Source: Bifiguratus adelaidae | Lineage: Eukaryota; Mucoromycota; Endogonomycetes; Endogonales | Reading direction: 5' to 3' | Length of the DNA: 58,186 nt | Assembly: GCA_002261195.1 (NCBI GenBank) | Contig: MVBO01000094.1 | Location: 1-58,186, forward strand | In this document: positions 1-10,416 of the stretch, in pieces | Layout: each line of letters opens with the position of its first letter | Position numbering within the stretch: position 1 is the stretch's first letter | Position numbers and translations under genes: made by a program | The notes under the pieces: model-generated | Told to the model about the DNA's origin: nothing | Databases searched by the model: none | What the model saw: the letters and a program-made list of their open reading frames with translations, nothing else

Positions 1-2543
1 CGTCGCCTTGTGGTCTGCCCCATCTATATTCGGTCAACTTTTCGGTGAGAAGGTTCACTGGTCTTCCCAGAGCGTCCATCAAAATTTCATACAACGACTT
101 GCGGTTCTGGTTGGCATCCTGCTCGACGACACGGTTGGAGCTTTCTTCATAAGATGTAGGTTCTGAAGTGTAGGTTTCGGTGTTGCCCGATCGTACATCG
201 TTCTCTTCTATCGAAAAAGCCGCGCCGATGCGACCGACAGCCTGCATAAGCAAGTCGTAAGAAGTCTTTCGGTGAGCCGGGTGAGCAGAAGACGGCTCAA
301 GGTTATCCAAATCTTCCTGGGATGCCGGAACGTTCTTGAGATAGCTTAAACGACGACCAACTGCCTCTGTGAGTATTTCAAAGGAAGACTTGCGCTCCTT
401 GCTATCGCGACTCGAGGTAGAGTCGTGAACCGCTCTGTCCAGGTCGCCCCGGTGGACATCCTCCTTGTAAGCATCTTGTATCGAGGTTTCCTCGTTGCGC
501 GCACCTTGCAACTTTGTGTGTTCCTCGTGAACAATCCGGGTCAACTTGGGTCCCACGACTGGGAGTCTACCCAAGGCTTCCATAAGTATGTCATAGGACG
601 TCCTTCGGTCTTCATCGTTTGCATGCTCCAAGGTCGATTCGTCGAATTCTTCAGATTGAGGATGGACATGTCTCGTCAACGAAGAACCTGCGCGTTTCTG
701 ACCCGATGCCTTTGCGCCAATGCGTCCAACTGCTTCCATCAACAGTTCATAACTACTGAGGCGGTTTGTGCGTGGTTGCTTGTCATTGTCCAGCTCGAGC
801 TCGCCGGTTTCGACCTTACCCAAGCCTTTCGTGACATGCGGATGCTCCGGACGATCATGCAAGAATTCTCCACACTCCCTACAGACATCCTTACCTTCCG
901 CATTGGAAGAGCCAGCAACAGCGTTCGCTGCTGGAGCTTGACGTCTACGAGTGCCGGGTGACGCAGTATAAGGACGCCCGCAGTCGCTGCAGACGCTATT
1001 TTCTTCATCCTCCCGCAAATGATTGCCGAGCTGCGAGCTTTGCATGCTGCTCGACCCGCTCATATCCGTCGATGGCGTGTATGGTGTGGATGGCGTGGAT
1101 GTCGTGGATATCTCCGAGATGTTTGCCGGCTTGCGCGGAGGAGGCTGGAGCGAGGTAACTTGATGCATATCACCGGATTGCATCGATCGAATCTGGACAT
1201 CTTTCGCTGCGCTCTTGTTCGCGCCGTTCGGCGAGGTCACGTAAGCCGCCATACCAGCTAACATGCCGGTAACCGGCGCATTGAGGTTCGTAACGACGCT
1301 CGTTGAAGGTTTCCAAGCTCCAGGAGCTCCAGATGACGGAAGAGTGTCCTTTTCGGTAACCAAGAGCGCTTCTACAGTAGGTAGTCGCTGCACGGCATCT
1401 GAAAGTAAGCTTGCATGGATTGGCTGACTGAGATTCGATGCGGAGGTGTCCGTTGGATGCCACGAATCCGGAGCATTGGCGCTCTCATGCTCCTGAACAT
1501 CGTAAAGTCCAGCTACCGTAGACATTTGTGAAGCAGATGCCGATCCGGAAGATTCTTGGTTATCTTTTGACAATCGCCGAACGCCAGATAACATATTCGA
1601 TATTTCGTCGGTGAAGCTGAAAGGTTTAGAGAGAGTCTCCGATGAGCTTTCTGTGGGTCGCCAGGAAGAGGGTAATTGCACACTCTGATCTTCGTTAGCT
1701 TTCCGGATGCGAGACTCTTCGACAGCCCCCGCTTCGGTTGCTGCATCAGTGCAATTTTGTTCCGGTTGAAGGACTGCTCCTCCATGATTGGGATTTTGCG
1801 CATCTTGTTGAGATGCTGATGTTATATTGGGACCAGCGTTTGTTTCCCCATCTTTCCTAATGCTGTTGCTGGCTGCGATAGGTGTTGCCATTGGAGCCGC
1901 GTTGGATATTGGCTCCGGAGAGGCATCCGGCATCGGACAAGTGCTGGGGGATGTAGCTTGAGACTTGAAGGCTAGGTCTGCTGTGGCAGGCTCAGACCCG
2001 GACGGCGCAACGTGATCATTTTCAGTGATCAGTTCTCGCTGTTTCCCTTTGTCCGAATGACTTGCAATATCGCCTCCGGCTATGGGTACTGAGGGAGCCG
2101 CTGAAGCATTGGTAGGTATGTCGGGCTGCGCTTGCGTACTCTCGGTGTGTGGGCCATTTCCACCTGCCTGAGACTCCTGGTAAGGATTGTGGAATAGATT
2201 TTTGACGCTCTCCAATCCTCCTGGTGGAAGAAGAGGGTAGGAAATAACGTTACGCTTGGTGAGCGACTTGCGCTTTAACGCCTTTAAGGACAATTTGCGA
2301 GGAAGGCTCACGTTGTGAGTCCCGGCTGTGTCAGTAGGTGCATGAGGAGCATGAGGAGGATTGTGTGCTACTTTGGTGGGTTGAGGCATATTCGCGAGTG
2401 AGCCAAAATTGCTTACCATCCACATGTCGGGCCGTGCCATTGTTCACGCTTGTACCACCATTCGCCGCCTGTATTATTGTTGCGTCATTCGCTTGATGAG
2501 ACCCGTTTTGAGCATTGGTACTCGACGGTTGGGCAGCCTGCAT
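1..2543 (-). CDS. Low-complexity protein with two CxxC knuckles and five C-terminal SYxxLMxAxGR repeats (3' end outside window)
   Basis: The first exon is 2417-2543. A 46-nt GTAAGC...AAAG intron (2371-2416) follows, and the frame then stays open to base 1, so at least 832 residues are present and the C-terminus lies outside. Residues 1 to about 500 are Ser/Pro/Ala-rich and look disordered. Two CxxCG knuckles, CSDCG (from base 991) and CRECG (from base 883), sit about 33 residues apart and resemble a split zinc ribbon. After them come five copies of a motif close to R-K-T-S-Y-E-L-L-M-E-A-V-G-R, at 716-763, 560-607, 350-394, 224-271 and 59-103, spaced about 40-70 residues. I do not recognise the family. 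The repeats look like short amphipathic helices, and the R-x-[ST] start of each could be a kinase site. Start choice: this ATG is followed by an open frame and a good splice donor. Confidence 0.75.
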
Positions 2544-2855
2544 GGTGGGAAGCTCGCTCTAGAAATCGAAGCGAGACATTATATATTCACAATGTTACAA
2601 CGTGTGCATGAAAATTTAATTGCGCGTGGGTGTGAATCATTATGCGCCGTCAACGTCTGGGCATCGCACTGTATAAAAAAGGCAGCATCTCTCAAGCTGT
2701 GCATCATCTTTTGGTCATTCTGACACGTCTTGGTTATAGGGGCAGATATCGAGTTGAGGTCATCAATTGAGCTAATCAACTTTATTTCCGTCGCCGATCA
2801 AGCTTAAATAGCAACTGCTGTTTTATCTCTGATGGAAACTACAATGATACATGCT
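2544..2855. other. Intergenic, no gene seen
   Basis: This 312-bp stretch separates the start of the repeat protein from the 3' end of the hydroxyisourate hydrolase. It is AT-rich and holds no splice-consistent coding frame that I can support. It should contain the promoter of the repeat protein and the terminator of its neighbour. Confidence 0.5.
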
Positions 2856-3323
2856 CTATGAACCCCGATAAGTGGTATAAGAGTAAGGGCTAATCAGCAG
2901 AGGTATATGGTAATGCTGCTCTGGATAAGCCAACTCGAAGGTGATCTTTACAGAACGATAAGCTTTTCATCACATATTGATCAGATAGGGTCGACTTACC
3001 TGGACAAAGGGATAAAAGCATTCTTCTTTGATACTTTCAAAGTAGGGCTTCGTCTCAAATGTCATGCGGTATACGCCTTTGGGCAAGCGCTCGTCACCCG
3101 TGAGCAAGTGGGAGCATCGACCATCGCTATCAGTCTCCCTGACGAATTCTATAGTTCAATCAAACGTAACGGCAAAGGTGACCAGCGAGACTCACCCTGT
3201 TGCTAACGTCGAAAAGGTTGTTTCACCGGGCAATAGTTGCTCCAATCTTACGCCGATGCCTTGGCCGGGCGTTCCGCGCGAAGCAATGAGGACATGACAA
3301 GTGACGGGTGACTTTTTGGGCAT
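2856..3323 (-). CDS. 5-hydroxyisourate hydrolase (transthyretin-like protein)
   Basis: Three exons (3196-3323, 3000-3138, 2856-2945) join in phase to a 118-residue protein, the usual size of HIUase. It hydrolyses 5-hydroxyisourate, the product of urate oxidase, to OHCU in purine breakdown. The N-terminal block [14 protein letters not shown] matches the family's HVLDxxxGxPA block and supplies the first active-site His. The VRLEQL strand, the [11 protein letters not shown] turn, the GVYRMTFET strand and the C-terminal tetrapeptide YRGS, diagnostic of HIUase against true transthyretin, are all present. The usual Asp after HVL is Ile here. No PTS2-like nonapeptide and no PTS1 are seen, so a cytosolic enzyme is likely. 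Each exon is short, so this gene is easily missed by ORF scans. Introns use GTGAGT and GTAAGT donors. Confidence 0.9.
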
Positions 3324-3559
3324 GCTTGTATTGTGAGGCTATGTGAACATGAGCTGTTGGTGTTCCGGGTCTGGACGGCCGCTACCCGCAAGCGAAACGT
3401 TATACTCACTTGAAGGTGTTGTGTTATAGTCGTCAGGCGTGAATGGGAACTGACTGACATGCAAGCAAAGCAAATCACTTCCGGTCCCCAAACGCCAGAC
3501 AGTCTTTTTGATCTCCACGGAAACCTTATTTGGCACTCGGCTTACGTTCCATATTCTAT

Positions 3560-6193
3560 CTACCATTGACCGTGAACCAGTTTACCGCCAATGAATGTAG
3601 CGTATACCTCAATTTCGAGTATCTCTTGCTCATTGACAGTCATGATGTCTTGAGACAAGACTATAAAGTCGGCAAATTTGCCCTTCGTAATGGATCCAAG
3701 CTGTTAAAAGATAAGGTTTAGACAGCGCTGAGATGAGAACCATTGACCCACCTCATTCTCTTCGAAGGCGCCGTATGCAGCATCAATGGTGAAACCTTTA
3801 AGAGCTTCTTCTCTGGTCAGCAGTTCCTTGGGTATCCAGCTTTCGTTTCTTCCGGATGGCTAAACATAATATGAAGGGTTAAGTGAAATTTGTCGATGCT
3901 AGTGGGTTATGGGCGTGGGCGTACCGAATTTCCATCCTTATGCTTTCTGGTCACGGCGGAATAGAAGCCCTCGATAGGATTGGGATGCTCGATGGGAAAG
4001 TCGGATCCTAGTGGCATTGCAGGCACGCTGACGCTCGATCAGAAGGTGACTCTCCTTATAGAGAACGAAAACTTACCCAGCTTTCAACATTGATTTCCAA
4101 GCGTACGCACCATGATTGGTGCGCTCCGGTCCGAGGCGCATTTCTACATAGCCCATATCACTTGTTGCGTGAGTAGGCTGCATAGAAGGCAATATGCCCA
4201 ATTGGCCAAGTCGTGTGATGTCGTCTGGTTTCTGAGGGAACATGAGCATCACGAAATCAAACTGACGCCACTCACCAGTAGTTGGGCGTGCTCAATGCGA
4301 AAGCGATTGTCTTGGGATTTTCCTAACTTGCTTTGTTTTGAAAGGTAATTCTCATATGCGTCAATGATGATGTGATTGGCACGATCGCCGATGCAATGCG
4401 TGTTGACCTGGAATCCCTGCGGTGGGCGTTAGCTAAAGAAAACAGCGAGGCGAATAGATAGGAACTTACATGGTTAGCCCACTGTAAATAAGAAAACCAA
4501 TCATCAGAGGCCGCTTTCTTACACTAATATTCATCGCCTTACCTCCTCCACCAACTGAGGGAAAATGTTCGGATCCGAACGAAGGATACCGTCAGTTTGC
4601 GGGTTATCTAGTCCTCATAAGGATCTGCAACAGCCAAACAATGCATCACACCCACCTACATATGGCTCAAGCATCGCTACACACATCATTGGGAAGTCAG
4701 ATACAGAGATAAAGATTAACAGCTTACCTGCTCCCCAACTACCCAAAGCACCGTCCATAAACAACTTTACACTGCGTACAATCAACATGCCATCCTTGGT
4801 CCGTGATTGAGGTACCAAATCTCCACAGAAGGTGTTACGCTCCGGGCACTCCACCATGACATAATCTCGGATTTGGAATCGACCTTCCTTGTGTGCTCTA
4901 ATAGATCGCACGTTAAGTGTAATTCATAACTCGTTGCTTCCAGTCAATCTCCTACACTCTTACTTTTTATAAAATTGAATCATCTCGGGTAGTACGCCTG
5001 CATCATGGAGACTGGTGATGCCAACAGAGTGGAGGTTTTTGACGGCCTTTTCCAATGCTGCGTAGTTTTGCTTTAGAGTGAACTTGGGCGTAATTTTGTC
5101 TGTTCACAGTTCATCAGCGAAATCAACATAGCACTGTTCCATTCGCGATAATTACCAACTAAGTCCATTGCATTATCCACGAGGACGCCGTATCCTGGCG
5201 TTCGAATGACTTCACCTCCGTCCACATTTGTGGTTGCCAAATCAACGCCTTTGCTTTTCAATATATCGATCACACGCTGGTTCATCCACAAAGCATGACC
5301 GTCCCTCCGGCGAATGACAACAGGCACGGAAGCCAAAACATGGTCTTCGTCAATATCGGCCTATGGAATACACGTCATTCTCTGATAGCGCCTATCTGTG
5401 AATCGAATGGTCTTACCGCTGTAGGGAATGACTTTGAGGGGTAGCTGGTCTGATCGAATCCCCATCCCAAAAGCCATGGTCCTTCATTTTTATACGTTTC
5501 TTTCGAGTCAATCAAATGCTGTCGCATGATATTCCGGACTTCTGCGACACTTTGAGCATTGTTAACACTGGGCATGTTGAGCATGTGTCCGTATTCCATG
5601 AGATGCTACACACACATTAGAATATGGTTAGGACTGGTGGCCATAGTCTTACCCCATGAGCATCAATGAAGCCGGGAATAATGGTATGCCCTCTTGCATC
5701 AATCTTCTACGCGTATTTGTCAGTGTGCTGATAGATCGAGGCCAAAATGACTTACTTGGTTGACGCTTGACCAGCGCGCAAGGATCTCTTCAGTCGATCC
5801 GACATCTGCAAACCGGGAATTTTCCACCACAAAGGCTTGCGCCTTGGAAGTGCCGTCGACGGTATACACGTTGGCATTGTATATCACGAATCTGCCCGGG
5901 TGAGACGATTACACAACGACTGGTAACCTATGAATTACCTGGATGCATTTTGCGTGCGTCGAAAGGCCATGAATAGGTAACCCCCTACCAGGCAAGCGGC
6001 AACAAACCACCTCAAATAGCGCAGCGGTCTCTCGGAGCGAACACTCTACAAGCGAGTGCTCAATCAGCGTGCAAGACAACCATGACACGCTCATCAAGTC
6101 TACCTTGCTAGCCAGTGATCGCTGCCTCGGTTTGTCCATCTCCTCTTTCCCCATGGCCTTGTCTTCTCGCGTCCGCCGTCTCGGCATCGACAT
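3560..6193 (-). CDS. YtcJ/amidohydrolase-3 family metal-dependent hydrolase with N-terminal membrane anchor
   Basis: Sixteen exons join in phase to 610 residues: 6104-6193, 5939-6045, 5756-5891, 5653-5706, 5417-5605, 5156-5360, 4964-5099, 4728-4897, 4656-4676, 4543-4607, 4470-4481, 4276-4416, 4077-4231, 3925-4027, 3752-3859, 3560-3700. A basic N-terminus (about 37 residues) precedes one hydrophobic segment (WFVAACLVGGYLFMAF), suggesting a type II anchor. Family signatures follow in order: FVIYNANVYTVDG, the metal-binding DAHGH, RRRDGHALWMN, GITSLHDAG, KLFMDGALGSWGA, NTHCIGDRAN, RIEHAQ, MQPTHATSD and GSDFPIEH, so all metal ligands are present. Substrate is unknown; relatives act on amides and N-acyl or cyclic C-N bonds. 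Two exons are only 21 and 12 nt. The divergent start of ATP23 lies 75 bp away. Confidence 0.85.
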
Positions 6194-6268
6194 GCAGAAC
6201 GGGACTCGGCTGCCTTAATAGGACATTTTGTCGTTCAGCATCGAAGCCTTTCAAGCAGAACAGTTGAC

Positions 6269-7018
6269 ATGACACAGGATAGCCCCAAAAATGTAGTCTC
6301 TGAGGCACCACGGACCGACGAGGACAAGGATCTCGACAAGTTTGACAAATGGACAAAGTCACTACGGTACATGACTGGGTTAGGTCTGAGTGAAGAAGAG
6401 AAGCAAAAGATCAAGGCCGAAACGGATTCAGAGTTGGAAAAGCGTCAAAAGTCGCAATGTGAAGCATGGCGTGACTCTCTCATGAAAAACAGTATGTGCG
6501 CTTCTCCTTAACGACATCAGAGGCTCACGTAAGATATAGGTCCAGCTGTGACATTTATGCTCAAAAATCTGCAAAAGGTGGGATGTCCACTCACTAAGGA
6601 GACTCTGATATGCATGCCATGTGATGCGACACGTTCGGGAGGATTCAGTCCAGATCACGGTATTCTGTTATGTCAGAATCGCTTTTTTTCAAAGAGTCAC
6701 CAAGAAGATACCATGGTTCACGAAATGATACACATGTACGATCATTGCCGGTTCGAGGTAGATTGGAGTAATTGCCGTCATCATGCCTGCAGTGAAGTGC
6801 GAGCAGCAAGCCTAAGTGGAGATTGTCGATGGTCTAGGGAGATACGACGCGGATTTTACCAGTTCACAAAGCAGCATCAGGCTTGCGTCAAGCGCCGCGC
6901 TATCCTGTCTGTCAAACAAAATCCTGCTTGTCAAGGAGAAGGTGTGGCTGAGCAGGCCGTTGCTAGTGTCTTTGAGAGTTGCTTTAAGGACACGAGGCCT
7001 TTTGAAGAGATTTATTAG
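6269..7018 (+). CDS. ATP23: Mitochondrial inner-membrane metalloprotease/assembly factor Atp23
   Basis: Two exons (6269-6491 and 6540-7018) with one 48-nt intron give 233 residues, close to the yeast protein. Atp23 sits on the intermembrane-space face of the inner membrane. There it trims the Atp6 presequence and chaperones F1Fo ATP synthase assembly. The zinc site VHEMIHMYDHCRF (HExxH, about 6716-6750) is intact, preceded by CMPCDATRSGGFSPDHGI and followed by NCRHHACSEVRAASLSGDC, the conserved cysteine and receptor-like region of the family. No cleavable presequence is evident, as expected for this twin-Cys import substrate. The start ATG is the first in frame and lies 75 bp from the start of the opposite amidohydrolase gene, so the two probably share a promoter. 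Confidence 0.93.
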
Positions 7019-7470
7019 GACACACCATGTGCAGACTCATTGATGAACGGGTCTAGATCACCTTAGTGTACACAACCAAGGCAGAACATGTATTATAGAG
7101 ATAGACTTACACAAGCATTTAACGGCTGTCACCGTTATAAATTACTCAATGTAAAGCTGAGCCGTGATCAGTACTGTTAGGATTGTAGCCAAGCCATATT
7201 GAGCTCAGCCGGATGTTCTAGGTACCTTGAAGGGCAGTATAGAGGACTACCAATGGGAGTGAAGTGATTGTCCACCTTCTTCGACAAAGATAATGACTTA
7301 CCTGGCCGAAACTTGCTGATGTATGCCATCAAACAATCACACAATAGGTGCTGCCAAAGAATATGCACATGTCTATTGATGCGCATTAGAAGCTCGTGTT
7401 TTCAAAAACTGAGCATCCCTACCTTTTCTTCTCTTGGTCTTTAATTTGACTAGCGGCGTATATACCATAG
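7019..7470. other. Intergenic, no supported gene
   Basis: No splice-consistent frame can be supported here. Short open stretches exist on both strands, but none shows family motifs. It holds the ATP23 terminator and, if the next locus is real, its 5' end or first exon. Confidence 0.4.
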
Positions 7471-8579
7471 AGAAGGATTCTTCTGTTAAAATTTGCTGTG
7501 GCTTTCCGCAAGGTCCACCTGCAGGTCAATACCTACTTGAAAGGCGTCGAAGACCGACGTGATGAAGTGCAGGCAACTCTGTAAAACCCGCCTTACCGAA
7601 GCGTCCATCGGAAACTCGCATTCTGCGCTGGCGGCAAAGAAGAAATTCAATTCAGTTCATCCAGGATGTCGCTTCGGCAAGCAAAGACAACTTCCTAAAG
7701 GAAGAATTAGGACTATTCTCGGGAGATCTTAGTCTGGTCGGAGGACAAATGCAAAGTTGTCCCAAGAGATGGAATTGTGGCCACTTTACAGGGTGTATAC
7801 TCGGTATGAGCACGGCTACCTGTTTGATTCACTTATGCATTCTCCTAGAAATTGTCTTCCGAGGGGAAGTCATCTAGTGAGGTCTCTGCGCAACAACAAG
7901 CAAATTCAGTCAAAGCAAGCGACGCCTACATGTCGCTTGATCGATTTCCTGATCTTGGATTCCCACTAAACATGCACGAGCAACAGGATATAGCGAGTAG
8001 TTGCACTTCCCTCCTGCTGAACATCGGTAAATTACGGAAACCAAACACAAAAGGCATTCCTCGCCTCCTCTGCTTGACCCCATCGACTAGAGTCTTCGTT
8101 CTTTTGCTTATGGGTCCGAAACGATTCATTTAATTGACACAAACACCAATTACTTCCATCACATGCCGTTCGGTACGCGACACTCCTCAGCTGAACATCA
8201 CGACTTACCTCCTTGTTGCTAGCTCCCTGGTCGATGCGATTCAGGTCTTATCCTCCTCCAAATGGGCAGAACACGGAATGTGAGTGAGATATAACGAGAT
8301 AGAGGGATAAGTATTGTACGACATATGCGGCTTCCCCGAGCCCAGCATCCGTCGGTTGGTCTCGTTAGCCCAACCAGAAGGGGCAGGTGGTTAGTAGAGG
8401 CGTGTATAAGAATACATGCGTCAATGCTGATCACTTTGCTGCGTTTAGACTCCCTTCTAGGCCATTCGTACCAAACGGGTGAGTGTTCAGACGTCGTTTG
8501 CGTGACTATGCTCACAACCTTTCTGGTCCCGGTTCCAGCCTTCCAGCCCACAAATCGGGATCATGCAAAGAACCATTGA
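7471..8579 (+). CDS. Candidate intron-rich gene of unknown function, exon structure unresolved
   Basis: Several stretches on this strand look coding and end at good splice sites. They are 7471-7580 (LKFAVAFRKVHLQVNTYLKG, before GTAAAA), 7711-7803 (DKCKVVPRDGIVATLQGVYS, before GTATGA), 7849-8026 (Ser/Gln-rich, then FPDLGFPLNMHEQQD), 8191-8279 (LVASSLVDAIQVLSSSKWAEH, before GTGAGT) and about 8365-8468 (RWLVEACIRIHASMLITLLR, before GTGAGT). The joins 7803/7849 and 8279/8365 keep frame; the others do not join cleanly. A further coiled-coil-like stretch around 8564-8640 may be the 3' end in another frame. I recognise no domain. It could be a diverged regulator or a decaying gene. No start or stop is certain. 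Confidence 0.35.
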
Positions 8580-8755
8580 CTCCCTCATGAGGACGGTTGC
8601 GCAGTTACAGAGCGAGAGAGCCTATCTTGCAGAGAGAAATCGGTACTTGAATCAAACGTCAAGACCGCCGACCGGAAAGAATTGGAGGAGATGTGGGAGT
8701 TTATCAAGGCCATGATCTTACTAAATCAAGTCCACTAACGCCTCGCATTGAAAGC

Positions 8756-9103
8756 TTGACTCCCTTGCTGTAAGCGAAACTTAAATCCGTATAAAGATGA
8801 TGCTCTAAGCAACTAGAGGCGAGAAACTGTTAATGGAAGAAGCTGGGAGTTACAGACAACGAGAAAAGGCATAAGTTACGTGAGGTTGGGAACAAATTCG
8901 CGTCGCGATTGTGTGCCTTGAGCCAGGAATGCTCGGCACATCGGAAACCAGTCAATTCGTTTTGACTGACGCCAGAGAGCATCTCTCAAGGTTTGACTCA
9001 GTTATGCTTTCGCGCTTCGCCAGTATGGCGGGATCTTTTTGGCTGATTCATATTGAAGCACAACTCGACTATGCAATGATCACACATAAATACTCCAGGC
9101 TAT
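8756..9103. other. Intergenic, no gene seen
   Basis: Nothing codes convincingly here on either strand. The stretch separates the unresolved candidate gene from the 3' end of the decayed hydrolase copy. Confidence 0.4.
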
Positions 9104-10070
9104 TCACATGCCAGCAAGTGCTTCAGTCAAGGCAGATGGCCAACGCTGATTAAACTGTTCCGTGGCTTTCAGAGGAAGTCTCATAAACATATGAGGATAC
9201 CTGGATATCCATCGAACACCATTTTGACACCATTCTCTTCTAAAAGACGTGCAAACACTAAGCCCTCGTCTCGCAACATATCTGTGCCACCTATAGCAAT
9301 GTAGTGAGGAGGGAGCCGTTCAAGGCGACGATAATAAGTGGTACGATGTAGGGATTGCGTTCTTGCCCTTTGGGGACATGTTGTGCTGCCAAAAAGCGCA
9401 GACTCTTGTCTCCATCTGCGCCACCGATAACGTCCACCGATCTGAGTTGTGAGCGAAGGTGATCAGGCTCGAATCCTCGAACGACCGTAAGCGGTTGAAC
9501 AGCTGCAACAAACTTGGACCTAGGTTCTGCGGAATCTGTATCCATACACGCTACTACAATAGCAGCCAAAGCGCCCGCGCTCATCCCAGTAGTTGCGGCC
9601 TTGGAAGAATCGATGTTCAGCTCACTTGCGTGTTCAATGGCCCATTGAAATCCCGCGTAGCAGTCGTTTATCGGAATTGGAAACTTGTGCTCCGGAGCCA
9701 GTCTGTATCCAAGAGACGCAACAACCGCATGACAGGCGCTAGCTATACGGTGACACTCAGCTTCCTCCACATCCAAGTCCCCCATAATCCATCCTCCGCC
9801 ATGGTTAGTACATGATGAGCGAAAATCGAGATCCTTGCGGCGGCGTATAGATGCGAATTTTGATTGAGCCTCCTTCAACGGGTATCATTTCGTCTCGAAT
9901 GATGAAGTCGGTAGGCGGAAGCGAGGGAGCTTTCAATGCATCCTTTATATCATCGGATTTCCCCACGGCGCGCACTGCTCGGGGTTTACCATCGATCTCG
10001 ATAAAACCCTCAAGGTTGACAACTCTTCAGCCAGTGTCTCCAAATCGATGCCTTCCGTTTGAATAGTCAT
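9104..10070 (-). pseudogene. Decayed tandem copy of an HSL-type alpha/beta hydrolase
   Basis: On the minus strand this locus is collinear, from start to end, with the intact hydrolase immediately upstream. It keeps the LETLAEEL start, the VEGGSIKIRIYTP strand, the oxyanion motif HGGGW, the YRLAPEHKFPIP block, the nucleophile elbow GMSAG, the FVAAVQP strand and the LPPHYIAIGG and FDGYPG blocks near the catalytic Asp. These pieces lie in different reading frames. I count about five frameshifts: near the N-terminus, just before HGGGW, before the LPPHYIA block and at the GYPG block, plus probable small in-frame losses. No introns would explain the jumps. The most open part (about 9291-9827) still reads 170 residues. 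It is a duplicate of the neighbour that has lost function. Confidence 0.85.
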
Positions 10071-10416
10071 CCTTGCGGGAGGTCTTATATCAACCTCTGC
10101 ACCCTGTTTATAACACGCCAAATTTGGCGTGATGAATCAACGATTCCGTTTCCAGTGACACAATGCAGATATCGGGACGAATGTGTCTTGAATAAAGGAT
10201 CGTCCATATGACTTTGAGTCAAATGGTCAACGGAACCAGAGTCACGTCATTCTTTGCACGGTGACAGCTCGTACACTTGTTTTTTCCTTCGAGTGGGACT
10301 GTCCATCTGGAAGATGAAAATCTGTGGCAGTAGCCCGAATGCGAAACCTCGAGCTCTCTGGGTTTCAAGTTACCCTCAAACGTACATTATGTCGCATCAC
10401 TACATCGACTGTGTGT

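Noticed and set aside
425-961. A 178-codon open frame on the plus strand
   Set aside because: It lies antisense to the repeat protein, whose frame is longer, spliced and carries repeated protein motifs. The plus frame has no family marks.
8564-8714. Short coiled-coil frame (MQRTIDSLMRTVAQLQ...) as its own gene
   Set aside because: Only about 50 codons, and it does not splice in phase to the preceding candidate exons. It is mentioned only as a possible 3' end.
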